The translations under genes and the position numbers were made by a program. Shown here piece by piece: positions 1 through 8,746 of a stretch of DNA of 64,000 nucleotides; position 1 is the stretch's first letter; each line of letters opens with the position of its first letter. Under the pieces are notes generated by a model. It did no database searches and was not told the DNA's origin. It saw only the letters and a program-made list of their open reading frames with translations. The DNA is from Pedobacter nyackensis (GTDB lineage: Bacteria; Bacteroidota; Bacteroidia; Sphingobacteriales; Sphingobacteriaceae). Location: NCBI RefSeq assembly GCF_900176505.1, contig NZ_FWYB01000007.1, positions 186,001 to 250,000 of the forward strand, written 5' to 3'.

Positions 1-1242
1 ATCTTCCCTATAAAAGATAAAATCATTACAATAATAACTTATGACATCCAAAAGCCTCTGGATGTTTACAAAACTGTGTTTTACGGGAAGCCTATTCCGA
101 GAGCGAAAATTCAAGGTTTTTCAAAGCGCTTCAAAACTGACAAAGGCGTTGATTATAGCTGGATCACCGACCCAAAAGACAGAACAAAGCTTACTTTCAC
201 TGAAAAGGACGATGAACTAACCATTGTTAAAGACAAATCAGATATTGATTATCTCTACCATACCTCAATAAAAGACAAGCAAACCAGTAAAATAGTCTTT
301 GAATCCACTGCCTGGAAATATGGTGGCATAGTTGAAGAACATCAGTTATTACCTTATATAAATATCGACAAAAGCATTTTTAAAAAATCGGGAGATTATG
401 AAATTATTATTCAGCCATTGATTAAATGGACTGGATGCATGGATTGCGACATCTCACCAAAAGATATAGAAAAATATATAACCAGACATACACTTTCTAT
501 AACTTTAGATGAAGAAAACTATACCAAAAAAGAACTTTTAATCTATACGCTTATCGTAGCATTGTCTATTGGATTAGCCTTTCTTGTTATCCTTTACTTT
601 ACCAAAAAAAGAAACAAAAAAATCCTGACAGAAAAAGAGCAGCAAAAAAACACTGCAAAGCTCCAACTTAACTCAATTCGTTCCCAGTTAAACCCTCATT
701 TTCTGTTTAATGCACTCTCTGGCATTCAAAACTTGATGAACAAAAACGAAATAGACAATGCCAACAAATATCTTTCTAAGTTTGCCCGGTTAACTCGCAA
801 CGTACTTGATGATAAAGAACTGATTAGTTTATCACAAGAAAAAACTTTATTAGACGATTACCTACAAATGGAGCAATTGCGGTTCGGCTTTAAGTACGAA
901 ATTAACTGCTCTGAAAACTTAGATTTAGATAACATAGAAATACCAAGTATGCTGCTACAACCTTTTGTAGAAAATGCCGTGAGGCATGGCATATCGCAAA
1001 AAGCTAGCCATGAAAAAATTATAATCACATTTATTAAGCAAGCAAATGATTTGGTCTTAACTGTTACCGATAATGGAAATGGATTTGACACAGAAAAAAA
1101 GAGCAATGGTTTGGGTCTTCAATTAAGTAACAGCAGAATAGCACTATTAAATAGCATTTATAAAAAGAACCGCTTTACTTTAGCTATGCAATCAACCACT
1201 AACGGCACTAAAATAAGCTTAACATTAACCGATTGGCTATAA
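1..1242 (+). CDS. LytS-family sensor histidine kinase, 5' truncated by window edge
   Basis: The frame is open from base 1, so the gene begins upstream. The GTG at 76 is only an internal codon. The visible part has a beta-rich extracytoplasmic segment, one membrane helix (about 532-600), a short charged linker, and a His_kinase domain with the NPHFLFN box whose phospho-acceptor His codon is at 697-699. An HATPase with a PFVENAVRHG N-box and DNGNGF/GLGL glycine boxes follows. LytS-type kinases of Bacteroidota often carry a long N-terminal sensor with propeller and Y_Y_Y modules, which would lie off the window. It stops 4 nt before the LytTR regulator at 1247, so the two form an operonic two-component pair. 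The ligand is unknown. Confidence 0.93.
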   Translation: MFPIKDKIITIITYDIQKPLDVYKTVFYGKPIPRAKIQGFSKRFKTDKGVDYSWITDPKDRTKLTFTEKDDELTIVKDKSDIDYLYHTSIKDKQTSKIVFESTAWKYGGIVEEHQLLPYINIDKSIFKKSGDYEIIIQPLIKWTGCMDCDISPKDIEKYITRHTLSITLDEENYTKKELLIYTLIVALSIGLAFLVILYFTKKRNKKILTEKEQQKNTAKLQLNSIRSQLNPHFLFNALSGIQNLMNKNEIDNANKYLSKFARLTRNVLDDKELISLSQEKTLLDDYLQMEQLRFGFKYEINCSENLDLDNIEIPSMLLQPFVENAVRHGISQKASHEKIIITFIKQANDLVLTVTDNGNGFDTEKKSNGLGLQLSNSRIALLNSIYKKNRFTLAMQSTTNGTKISLTLTDWL

Positions 1243-1246
1243 TATC

Positions 1247-1993
1247 ATGAGGGCAATTTTAATAGATGACGAAATTTCCAACTTAGAAAACCTACGGACT
1301 TTGTTAGAAAAGCACTGTCCGCAGGTAACTATAATGGCAACAGCGCAAAATGTAAGTGATGCAGTTGATGCTATTGAAAAATATTTACCTCATTTAGTGT
1401 TTCTGGATATTCAAATGGGCGAGCAAACAGGTTTTGATGTACTAAAACTGCTTCCAATGCGTAATTTCGAAGTTATTTTTGTTACCGCTTACGATCAATA
1501 TGGTATAAAAGCTGTAAAATTTGCCGCCTTAGATTATCTTTTAAAACCCATTGATATTGAAGAATTGATAAATGCAGTAAATAAAGCCCAATATAAATTG
1601 GCAACACAAATACAAACTTCGCAGCTGGATTTTTTACTGCAGCAACTAAAAAAGCCAGAAACGAACGTTAGCAAAATTGCCCTACAGATGCAAAGCGAAA
1701 TAAGGTATGTTACTTTATCTGAAATTATACGCTGCGAGGCAGACAATACTTATACCCACTTCTTCCTTTCGGGTAATGAAAAAATATTGGTTTCTAAATC
1801 ACTTAAAGAATATGCAGATTTACTGCGCCCCAGCGGATTTTTAAGAACTCACCAAAGCCATTTAATAAATCCAAAATATGTAAAAAGCTGGTTAAAAGAA
1901 GACGGTGGCGTTCTACTCTTAATGTCTGGAGAAAAAATACCCATTTCTAAGCCCAACAAGGACACTGTAAAACAAGCCTTGCAACAGCTTTAA
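1247..1993 (+). CDS. LytTR-family response regulator
   Basis: A 248-residue cytoplasmic transcription factor. The receiver domain (about 1-120) has the acidic pocket DDE at 7-9, the phospho-acceptor D54 in VFLDIQM, T80 and K100 followed by Pro. A LytTR DNA-binding domain occupies about 145-245. The preceding LytS-type kinase is its evident partner, 4 nt upstream. LytTR regulators bind paired direct repeats upstream of their targets. No target can be assigned here. A rho-independent terminator follows at 2029, so this is the end of the transcription unit. Confidence 0.94.
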   Translation: MRAILIDDEISNLENLRTLLEKHCPQVTIMATAQNVSDAVDAIEKYLPHLVFLDIQMGEQTGFDVLKLLPMRNFEVIFVTAYDQYGIKAVKFAALDYLLKPIDIEELINAVNKAQYKLATQIQTSQLDFLLQQLKKPETNVSKIALQMQSEIRYVTLSEIIRCEADNTYTHFFLSGNEKILVSKSLKEYADLLRPSGFLRTHQSHLINPKYVKSWLKEDGGVLLLMSGEKIPISKPNKDTVKQALQQL

Positions 1994-2028
1994 GCGACCT
2001 CCATGATAACTTACTGAAAACCAATAAA

Positions 2029-2060
2029 AAAGGGTTGCTTTTTAACGAGCAACCCTTTAA
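2029..2060 (+). terminator. Rho-independent terminator after LytTR regulator
   Basis: Arms AAAGGGTTGCT (2029-2039) and AGCAACCCTTT (2048-2058) pair perfectly over 11 bp around a short T/A-rich loop. It lies 36 nt past the stop of the response regulator. Confidence 0.8.
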
Positions 2061-2070
2061 AAAATCAGAA

Positions 2071-2178
2071 ATGAATCTGGTTAGTACCGATCAGCAGGAA
2101 TACTTTGAGCATTTAAATCGCTTTTTATTGCTTATAGAGCCTATAATCGAGGATTTGGAGAGGAAAAAGTTCATTTAA
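2071..2178 (+). CDS. Small ORF, 35 aa, unknown; possible gene remnant
   Basis: An ATG-started frame of 35 codons ending in TAA. The predicted peptide is acidic and helical, with the stretch QQEYFEHLNRF followed by LLLIEPIIEDLERK. It has no clear ribosome-binding site and directly follows a terminator, so expression is doubtful. Its segment coding QEYFE shares a 14-nt identical stretch (2095-2108) with 3440-3453, beyond the nuclease gene, in the same coding phase. That suggests both may be remnants or duplicated ends. It may be chance rather than a gene. Confidence 0.3.
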   Translation: MNLVSTDQQEYFEHLNRFLLLIEPIIEDLERKKFI

Positions 2179-2187
2179 ACAGTCGTC

Positions 2188-2220
2188 AAAAATAAAGGTG
2201 ATTTTGCATTGGATCACCTT
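2188..2220 (-). terminator. Terminator downstream of DUF1016 nuclease
   Basis: Perfect 8-bp arms AAGGTGAT (2195-2202) and ATCACCTT (2213-2220). Read on the minus strand, the hairpin is followed by a T-rich tract (TTTATTTTTG), as expected for termination of the gene at 2271-3275. Confidence 0.6.
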
Positions 2221-2270
2221 GACCAGATTATAATAGAACAAAAAACTTGGTAAATATGGGAACCAGTCTT

Positions 2271-3275
2271 TTAACTATTAAAAAGGTTAAGTTTTACCTT
2301 TTCCCGTTCTATTTCTGCAATCAATTCTTCTTCTGTAGGCAGATAGGGCATGTATTTAGTAGCAAAAAGTCTGGGATTATCGTTGATCACAGAATACTTA
2401 ACTACTGTTTCACTTTTTTCAGTACAAAGAATAATACCTATTGTTGGATTATCACCTTCCGGTTTTTTTAGATCATCAAACATTCGTCTATACATGTCCA
2501 TTTGACCGACATGCTGATGGGTAAGTTTCCCAGCTTTTAGATCAATTAAAACGAAACATTTAAGTAAATAATTATAAAACACCAAATCAATATAGAAATG
2601 ATCTATCTCCGTACTAATTCGAAATTGCCTACCCACAAAAGAAAAGCCCTTTCCTAACTCAAGCAAAAATTGCTGCAAGTTCTCTATTAATGCTGTTTCT
2701 ATTTCAGACTCGTTTGCAGTTGCAGGTTGTTCAATGTTTAGAAACTCAAAGATGTAGGGGTCTTTAATAAAATCTTCAGGTCGTTGTTTTTGTAATATCT
2801 TACTATCCTCTTGATTTATAGTTTTATCATTCGAAGACAGTAGCCTATGATAATAGAAAGTATTAATATTACGCTCCAGAGTTCGAACACTCCAGTTTTG
2901 TTCAGCTGCTTCGTTTAAATAAAATCCTCTTGCGACCTCATTTTCAACTCTCATGATTAACCTGTTATGACTCCAAGTCAATTTGCTACACAGTGTGTAG
3001 CAAATCTCACTATCACGATAGGTGAGATAAAATTGACGAAAATTACGCAAATTAGAGTAGGAAAAACCCTTGCCAAATTCAGTTGTCAAGGCTTTGGAAA
3101 GTTCTTTCAATATACCCTCTCCATAAACAGCTCTTTCTTCACCATGCTGTTCTTGCTCAACAATACGTTTTCCGATCAGCCAATATGCCTCAACCATTGC
3201 TGCGTTCACAGCAGCGTAAGCGTTTTGTCTGGCTGCAGCTAATATATCTCTGATTTCTTCAATATAGTTGGTCAT
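2271..3275 (-). CDS. DUF1016/YhcG-family PD-(D/E)XK nuclease
   Basis: A 334-residue protein with the two-part architecture of the DUF1016 (YhcG) family. The N-terminal helical DUF1016 domain is at about 5-150 (WLIGKRIVE, FGKGFSYSNLRNFRQFY). The C-terminal PD-(D/E)XK nuclease domain is at about 165-330, with the probable metal site D230 (IDLVFYN) and D245-x-K247 (IDLKAGK). The length is usual for the family. Members are found in restriction-like and mobile contexts, but the cellular substrate is not established. It stands alone, with no methyltransferase or toxin partner beside it. A 14-nt direct repeat flanks it (2095-2108 and 3440-3453) and tRNA-Leu lies 250 nt upstream, so it may be an acquired cargo gene. 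Confidence 0.9.
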   Translation of the reverse strand: MTNYIEEIRDILAAARQNAYAAVNAAMVEAYWLIGKRIVEQEQHGEERAVYGEGILKELSKALTTEFGKGFSYSNLRNFRQFYLTYRDSEICYTLCSKLTWSHNRLIMRVENEVARGFYLNEAAEQNWSVRTLERNINTFYYHRLLSSNDKTINQEDSKILQKQRPEDFIKDPYIFEFLNIEQPATANESEIETALIENLQQFLLELGKGFSFVGRQFRISTEIDHFYIDLVFYNYLLKCFVLIDLKAGKLTHQHVGQMDMYRRMFDDLKKPEGDNPTIGIILCTEKSETVVKYSVINDNPRLFATKYMPYLPTEEELIAEIEREKVKLNLFNS

Positions 3276-3490
3276 ACTTCAAATTTAAAGAAAACAATCG
3301 ATGAGGCGCTAATACAGACGAAGAATCCAGAAATACATGTATTTATCATGATAAAACAAATCAAGCGAAATAATGCTTGCCGGATTAAAATAGTTCTAAA
3401 CTAATCTGCTATTCCCCCTTTACCAGACTGAACCTTTATCAGGAATACTTTGAACAAGTCTGGAATAGCCTAGAACATCGATTTAGCATA

Positions 3491-3525
3491 AAAAAACCGG
3501 ACTTTGAAATGTTCAAAGTCCGGTT
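3491..3525 (-). terminator. Terminator of tRNA-Leu(GAG)
   Basis: On the minus strand, arms AACCGGACTTTGAA and TTCAAAGTCCGGTT form a perfect stem followed by a T run (3491-3496), immediately after the tRNA 3' end. Confidence 0.88.
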
Positions 3526-3526
3526 G

Positions 3527-3610
3527 TACCCGAGAGCAGATTCGAACTGCCACGCCGTTGCCAGCACCAGCCCCTCAAGCTGGCGCGTCTACCAATTTCG
3601 CCACCCGGGT
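3527..3610 (-). tRNA. tRNA-Leu (anticodon GAG)
   Basis: An 84-nt class II tRNA. Acceptor arms ACCCGGG and CTCGGGT pair with one G-U. The D-loop is GGTAGACGCG, the anticodon stem is CCAGC/GCTGG with loop TTGAGGG, and there is a variable arm and a T-loop TTCGAATC. The discriminator base is A and CCA is not encoded. The terminator follows directly. Confidence 0.95.
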
Positions 3611-3632
3611 ATTTTGTTCTGCAAATATAGAT

Positions 3633-4400
3633 TTATTCAGATAATATCGTCAACCCATCATAGGCTAATTTTATATTCGCGGGTAAATCTTTTTCCACAG
3701 CCGCATGAAGTCCTAAATTATGACTAATGTGCGTGAAGTAAGTAGTCTCTGCTCCAACCTTTTGCGAAAACTCAATAGCTTCATCTAAAGTGAAATGCGA
3801 AACGTGTTGCTCGTGCTGCAAAGCATTAACAACAAGTATGCGACTCCCTTTTATTTTCTCTAATGTTTCATCCGCAATGGTTTTTGCATCAGTAATATAA
3901 GTAAAATCACCTATCCTGAACCCCAGAATAGGTAATTTATAATGCATGATTGGAAGTGGTATAATAGTAGAATTACCCACATTAAACGGCGCTTCATCCG
4001 TTATGGTATACAAATCTATCTGCGGTAAGCCCGGATAATGGGCCTCAGCAAAAATATAAGAGAACTCCTTTTTTAAAGCATGCTGTACCCGCTCAGTAGC
4101 ATAAATATCAATGTTCTTTTTTAGGAGATAATTAAAGGGACGGATGTCATCCAGCCCTGCTACGTGATCTTTATGCTCGTGGGTAAATAGTATCGCATCA
4201 AGGTCTTGCACACCGGCACGCAGCATCTGGTACCTGAAATCAGGGCCACTGTCTATCACAATAGTCTTATCTTCAGTTTCTACCAATACAGAAACCCTCA
4301 GGCGTTTATCCCGATAGTCTGCAGACTGGCAAACTGCGCATTTACAAGTAATAACAGGGATTCCCTGCGATGTGCCCGTACCTAAAAATGTAACCTTCAA
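3633..4400 (-). CDS. MBL-fold metal-dependent hydrolase (PhnP-like)
   Basis: A 255-residue metallo-beta-lactamase-fold enzyme with no signal peptide. The signature H74-x-H76-x-D78-H79 (THEHKDHV) is present, then AGLDD, a later HISHN histidine, and an N-terminal CKCAVCQS cysteine cluster (about 19-26) like the structural zinc site of PhnP. Members hydrolyse phosphoribosyl cyclic phosphates or related phosphodiesters. The substrate here is unassigned, and no phn genes are nearby. The gene is transcribed toward tRNA-Leu and ends 23 nt from it. The LolA-like gene lies upstream on the same strand, about 40 nt away. Confidence 0.88.
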   Translation of the reverse strand: MKVTFLGTGTSQGIPVITCKCAVCQSADYRDKRLRVSVLVETEDKTIVIDSGPDFRYQMLRAGVQDLDAILFTHEHKDHVAGLDDIRPFNYLLKKNIDIYATERVQHALKKEFSYIFAEAHYPGLPQIDLYTITDEAPFNVGNSTIIPLPIMHYKLPILGFRIGDFTYITDAKTIADETLEKIKGSRILVVNALQHEQHVSHFTLDEAIEFSQKVGAETTYFTHISHNLGLHAAVEKDLPANIKLAYDGLTILSE

Positions 4401-4439
4401 AATATAATTGTTGCAAGCATATAATCAAACTTAGATAAA

Positions 4440-5102
4440 TTACCTTAAGTCTACAACCTCTACACCAGGATATTTCTTAGCATCAAAAGTAAATGTAGAC
4501 TCCGGCACTTTCACATTAGGTACAAATGTTTTTACATTATAGGTGTACTTGTTTCCATTCTTCTCAAGAATAAGCACACTTGCGATTTGCTTAGCCACCT
4601 TATCAATGGTCAGACGGATTTTAAAGTAAGATTTATTGATGTCTGTTGGTGTCAAATCAATGGTCTGGTAAACTTTAGCCCCCGACTTCTTCTCGCCTGT
4701 ATACAGGTACTTAAAACCCTTCTCGTAGATCGTGAATATCTTTGCAGGATTAAGCGCTTCATCGCCATTGTTTACATTCGTTACCTGAACTTCTTTTTCC
4801 TCTTTAAGATACGTCCACAAAGTTTTACCATCACTAATCATATCCTGACTGGTCATGGTAATTTTATACTTATTGGCATTGGCCTTCACATACAAAGTAC
4901 CTTGCTGGGTTTCTTTGGCATTGGCCTGCTGCTGATCTATAATTAAGGAGAAATCAGTTTTTACAATAGCATAAGAGCGGTATTTTTTACTAACCGCATT
5001 CAGTATAGTTTTAGCTTTTGCATCTGTTTGCGCCTGGGCCTGGTGCATATATCCTACTGCTACCAGCAGCAACAACACCATTTTCTTCATCATTCTCTCC
5101 AT
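4440..5102 (-). CDS. LolA-like outer-membrane lipoprotein carrier family protein
   Basis: A periplasmic protein of about 220 residues, with a signal peptide (KKMVLLLLVAVGYMHQAQA) and a LolA/LolB-like beta fold: the ISDGKTLWTYLKEEKEVQV segment, an Asn-rich strand and the terminal FTFDAKKYPGVEVVD. LolA ferries lipoproteins from the inner to the outer membrane. Bacteroidota have several divergent homologues, so the exact role is tentative. The longest frame starts at 5156, but that start lies inside ftsK and adds residues before the signal peptide. The ATG at 5102 is preferred, with 5093 (preceded by GGAGAG) also plausible. It begins 8 nt after the ftsK stop, indicating co-transcription. Confidence 0.85.
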   Translation of the reverse strand: MERMMKKMVLLLLVAVGYMHQAQAQTDAKAKTILNAVSKKYRSYAIVKTDFSLIIDQQQANAKETQQGTLYVKANANKYKITMTSQDMISDGKTLWTYLKEEKEVQVTNVNNGDEALNPAKIFTIYEKGFKYLYTGEKKSGAKVYQTIDLTPTDINKSYFKIRLTIDKVAKQIASVLILEKNGNKYTYNVKTFVPNVKVPESTFTFDAKKYPGVEVVDLR

Positions 5103-5109
5103 CAAAATA

Positions 5110-7710
5110 TTATTTTTTACCCAACTCGTCCAAGAACTGTTCCAAAGCGTAATCATCAGGAATTAAAACTTCTCTGGCTTTACTTCCCTCGAACGGTCCA
5201 ACTACTCCGGCAGCTTCCAGCTGATCAATGATCCGGCCTGCCCTGTTGTACCCCAATTTTAACTTTCTTTGGATTAATGATGTTGAACCTTGCTGATGCA
5301 TCACGATTAAACGGGCAGCATCTTCGAACATCGAATCTCTGTCTGAAGCATCAAAATCCATCTTCGCATTTTCAGCAGCTTCATCAACATACTCAGGTAA
5401 CTGATAAGCTTCAGGATATCCTCTTTGGTTACCAATAAACTCTGAAATACGATCAACCTCTGGCGTGTCGACAAACGCACACTGTAACCTGATCAGATCG
5501 TTACCTGTAGACAATAACATATCACCACGACCAATCAACTGATCAGCGCCGCCGCTATCCAGGATCGTTCTTGAATCGATCTTAGACAATACCCTAAAGG
5601 CTAACCTGGCCGGGAAGTTGGCTTTGATCGTACCTGTAATGATATTTACCGAAGGACGTTGTGTTGCCAGTACCAGGTGAATACCTACCGCACGGGCAAG
5701 CTGTGCCAAACGCGCAATTGGCGTTTCAACCTCTTTACCTGCCGTCATCATCAAATCGGCAAACTCATCCACAATAAGGACGATATAAGGTAGGAACCTG
5801 TGCGAATTATTAGGGTTCAGCTTACGCTTAACAAACTTCTCGTTATATTCTTTTAAATTCCTAACCTGTGCATCTTTTAACAGATCGTAACGCTGATCCA
5901 TCTCTATACACAGTGAATTTAAGGTGTTAATTACCTTTTTAGTATCTGTAATGATCGCATCAGCTTCACCTGGTAGTTTAGCCAGGAAGTGACGCTCAAT
6001 CTTATTAAATAGTGTTAACTCTACCTTTTTAGGATCGACCAATACAAACTTAAGTTGTGAAGGGTGTTTTTTATAAAGTAAAGAAACCAGAATAGAGTTG
6101 ATACCAACAGACTTACCTTGTCCTGTTGCTCCCGCTACCAATAAGTGGGGCATTTTAGATAAATCGCCAATATACACCTCATTTGAAATGGTTTTACCCA
6201 AAGCAATTGGAAGATCCATGGTAGTTTGCTGGAACTTTTCTGTAGCCAGGATGCTACGCATAGATACCATCTCAGGATGCATATTAGGCACCTCAATACC
6301 AATAGTCCCCTTACCAGGCATTGGCGCAATAATACGGATACCCAAAGCGGCCAAACTTAATGCAATATCATCCTCAAGGTTTTTGATTTTAGAGATACGC
6401 ACACCCGGCGCCGGGATAATCTCATATAGCGTTACCGTTGGCCCAATGGTCGCCTTGATCTTGTCGATCTCAATGTTGTAATGATTAAGCGTTTCAACAA
6501 TTTTATTCTTGTTGGCCTCAAGCTCTTCAGAATTTACTGATATTTTATTTGAGCCATAGTTTTCCAGCAATTCAAGATGTGGATATTTATAACTGGAAAG
6601 ATCTAAAGTTGGATCATAAGTGCCAAATTGCTCTACCAATTCATCAGACTTCTTATCCTCTTCCGTCCTTTCAATCGTTAGCTCAGGTTCAACCTTGTGT
6701 GTAACTTCAATTTTCGGACTCAGTACAATTGGTGCTTCAACAACCATTGGAGGTACAGGTACCACTGGCGGTACAGTCACAACAGGTGGCGTCATCACAT
6801 TTACTGCAGGTGTAAAGACCGGAGCAATTTCCTCTTCTTCTTCCTGTTCTTCAAATCGCGATGGTGTAATCACAATGTTCTGCTCACGCTTACGCTGACC
6901 CAACTTATCATTCAGACTAAACTCAACAGGCTCTGAGCGCATTTCCCTTTCCAGTTCAATGTTTTCAGGTACATCTGGCGTAAATCCATCCTCTTCCCTT
7001 TCTTCTTTCTTCTTGCGCTCAGGAATTTTAAAATCGATATTATAAGCAATAATCAATACGGTTAAACCCAAAAAGGCGATTAAGCCACCTACACCGGCAA
7101 CACCAATTTGTGCAGTCAGTAACTTGTTTGTCCAGTAACCAAATTCTCCTTCAATATAATGTGGGGTATTGGAAATAAAAGCATGAGCAAATCCTAATGT
7201 TAAGGAAGTAAACAGCAAAAAGAACAAACTATAACCCAGCGTTTTTTCGACACCAAAGATTTTCACTTTGAACAGCAGGCGATAACCTATTACAAAAAAA
7301 ACGAATACAAATAAAAAGGATCCGAGTCCAAACCATTCGTAAATAAACTGGTGCGACAATAAGGCGCCGATTTTGCCGAGCCAGTTTTGTACAACCGGCG
7401 GAATATTCACCTGCTGAAGCTCTTCGTAGGTTTTAAATAGATTACTCCATCCACCATTAGCATCGATTACATAGCTATAGTCTTCCTGCCAGGTAAACAG
7501 ATATGACGTAAAGGCTATTAGAAAATATAGCGACAAGACCAGAAATAGCAAACCTATGATCTTAAACAATCGTCCATCCTCGAAATTAAAACTAGGCAGG
7601 ATATCTATTCTTTCTTTAAACGGTCTGGTAGCAGATGGTCTTGAGCTTTGCTTGTCTGCAGACTCATTTTTAAATGAATTGGACTTAAATTGGTTTCCCC
7701 TTACCGACAT
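5110..7710 (-). CDS. ftsK: DNA translocase FtsK/SpoIIIE
   Basis: An 866-residue inner-membrane, ATP-driven DNA pump that segregates chromosome termini at the division septum. Membrane helices cover about 48-215. A low-complexity linker rich in Pro/Val follows (about 296-332), then the alpha/beta motor with Walker A GATGQGKS (about 527-534), Walker B LIVDEFADL and the RecA-like segment RPSVNIITGTIKANFPAR. The gamma winged helix with TSLIQRKLKLGYNRAGRIIDQLE is at the C-terminus. The linker is far shorter than that of E. coli FtsK (1329 aa), typical of this phylum. It is followed by the LolA-like gene, 8 nt downstream. Confidence 0.97.
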   Translation of the reverse strand: MSVRGNQFKSNSFKNESADKQSSRPSATRPFKERIDILPSFNFEDGRLFKIIGLLFLVLSLYFLIAFTSYLFTWQEDYSYVIDANGGWSNLFKTYEELQQVNIPPVVQNWLGKIGALLSHQFIYEWFGLGSFLFVFVFFVIGYRLLFKVKIFGVEKTLGYSLFFLLFTSLTLGFAHAFISNTPHYIEGEFGYWTNKLLTAQIGVAGVGGLIAFLGLTVLIIAYNIDFKIPERKKKEEREEDGFTPDVPENIELEREMRSEPVEFSLNDKLGQRKREQNIVITPSRFEEQEEEEEIAPVFTPAVNVMTPPVVTVPPVVPVPPMVVEAPIVLSPKIEVTHKVEPELTIERTEEDKKSDELVEQFGTYDPTLDLSSYKYPHLELLENYGSNKISVNSEELEANKNKIVETLNHYNIEIDKIKATIGPTVTLYEIIPAPGVRISKIKNLEDDIALSLAALGIRIIAPMPGKGTIGIEVPNMHPEMVSMRSILATEKFQQTTMDLPIALGKTISNEVYIGDLSKMPHLLVAGATGQGKSVGINSILVSLLYKKHPSQLKFVLVDPKKVELTLFNKIERHFLAKLPGEADAIITDTKKVINTLNSLCIEMDQRYDLLKDAQVRNLKEYNEKFVKRKLNPNNSHRFLPYIVLIVDEFADLMMTAGKEVETPIARLAQLARAVGIHLVLATQRPSVNIITGTIKANFPARLAFRVLSKIDSRTILDSGGADQLIGRGDMLLSTGNDLIRLQCAFVDTPEVDRISEFIGNQRGYPEAYQLPEYVDEAAENAKMDFDASDRDSMFEDAARLIVMHQQGSTSLIQRKLKLGYNRAGRIIDQLEAAGVVGPFEGSKAREVLIPDDYALEQFLDELGKK

Positions 7711-7826
7711 CTTAGTAGCTGATTTTAATAATTAACAAACTTAGATAAACTGCACAAGCATTCACGAACATTTTTAAAAAAAAATCAAGTTACGGAATAA
7801 TTATTATAGCTGTTTAAAGGTCCCAT

Positions 7827-7857
7827 TTGCCTATATTAAATTATTTAAGCAATTTTG
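7827..7857 (+). promoter_or_regulatory. Candidate promoter for ankyrin protein
   Basis: TTG at 7827-7829 and CAATTTTG at 7850-7857 are 20 nt apart. This resembles the Bacteroidota TTG-N19-21-TAnnTTTG promoter with one mismatch (C for the first T). It sits 22 nt before the ATG at 7879. Confidence 0.45.
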
Positions 7858-7878
7858 ACGCCGAAACTAAACAAACGA

Positions 7879-8523
7879 ATGACAGATCTAGAAACATTAA
7901 TTGAAACGGGAAGCGCACAGGATATTTACGATCTGTTAAACAAAAATCCGGCTCTGGCCAGCAAAGATACCAGTCATGGTATGTCTCCCATTTTATTAGC
8001 CTGCTACTATAAAAAACCAAAAATCGCTGCATTAATCGCAAATTTCTCCAATCAAATCAGTCTATTCGAAGCCTGCGCATTAGGCAAACTGGAAGAAACA
8101 ATCCAGTTAACCAACCGCAATCCGGCCTCAGTAAATTCATTCTCTAAAGACGGATTTACAGCACTGGGCCTGGCTGCATATTTTGGTCATGAGGAAATAG
8201 CCCGACTGCTGATTGCAAGAGGCGCAGATGTAAATACACCGGCAAACAATGGCTACAATGTATTTCCGATTCACTCTGCGGTAGCTGATGGGAACCATAA
8301 TATTACCACTATGCTGCTGAATGCAGGCGCAAATGTAAATGTAGCACAACAAGCAGGTTTTACACCGCTTCATGCGGCGGCACAACTGGGCGATATTGAA
8401 TTGATTGTATTACTCCTTGAACACGAAGCCGAAGTAAATATCAGAATGGAGGGTGGCAAATTGCCGGCCGATCTGGCACTGGAAAAGGGCTTTAATGAAA
8501 TTGCGGAGATCCTTAAGGTTTAA
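7879..8523 (+). CDS. Ankyrin repeat protein
   Basis: A 214-residue cytoplasmic protein made almost wholly of ankyrin repeats. Recognisable units begin near GMSPILLACYYKK, DGFTALGLAAYFGHEE, NVFPIHSAVADGNHN, GFTPLHAAAQLGDIE and GGKLPADLALEKGFNE, each with the helix-turn-helix and G-A-D/E-V-N finger. Ankyrin arrays mediate protein binding, and the partner cannot be inferred. The ATG at 7879 is preferred over a TTG at 7855. It is transcribed divergently from ftsK and converges with the PspC gene, whose stop abuts its own. Confidence 0.93.
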   Translation: MTDLETLIETGSAQDIYDLLNKNPALASKDTSHGMSPILLACYYKKPKIAALIANFSNQISLFEACALGKLEETIQLTNRNPASVNSFSKDGFTALGLAAYFGHEEIARLLIARGADVNTPANNGYNVFPIHSAVADGNHNITTMLLNAGANVNVAQQAGFTPLHAAAQLGDIELIVLLLEHEAEVNIRMEGGKLPADLALEKGFNEIAEILKV

Positions 8524-8745
8524 TTAAACATCCCAAACCCACAATCTGATCTTTTTAATATAATGCCGAACATCCAATACAATGGCGGCAAGCAGATAAA
8601 ATACAATAGGAAACCCTACTGCAAGAAATGAAGAGTAGATAAAAAACAATCTGATCTTACTGATAGATATATTCAATCGTTCTGCCAGATAAGTGCACAC
8701 GCCAAAACTCTGTTTTTCAAAAAAGGTTATGATCCGCTGGAACAT
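8524..8745 (-). CDS. PspC-domain membrane protein
   Basis: A 73-residue protein with the PspC core: GVCTYLAERLNISISKIRL, then a hydrophobic hairpin (SSFLAVGFPIVFYLLAAIVL). PspC proteins are inner-membrane proteins of the phage-shock or envelope-stress response, and short stand-alone versions are common in Bacteroidota. No PspA is nearby. It starts 1 nt after the DUF2851 gene, so it is probably co-transcribed, and it converges with the ankyrin gene. Confidence 0.85.
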   Translation of the reverse strand: MFQRIITFFEKQSFGVCTYLAERLNISISKIRLFFIYSSFLAVGFPIVFYLLAAIVLDVRHYIKKIRLWVWDV

Positions 8746-8746
8746 G

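Noticed and set aside
76..78. GTG as start of the sensor kinase
   Set aside because: The frame is open to base 1 and the family has a much longer N-terminus, so the gene is cut by the window edge.
3276..3490. tRNA-Leu(GAG) as attachment site of an integrated element
   Set aside because: No second copy of the tRNA 3' end and no integrase were found nearby. Only the 14-nt repeat flanks the nuclease.
3509..3727. 72-codon plus-strand ORF across tRNA-Leu
   Set aside because: It runs through the tRNA gene and its terminator, so it is not a protein gene.
6620..6936. Two plus-strand ORFs opposite ftsK
   Set aside because: They are antisense shadows of the Pro/Val-rich linker of FtsK, with biased composition and no start signals.
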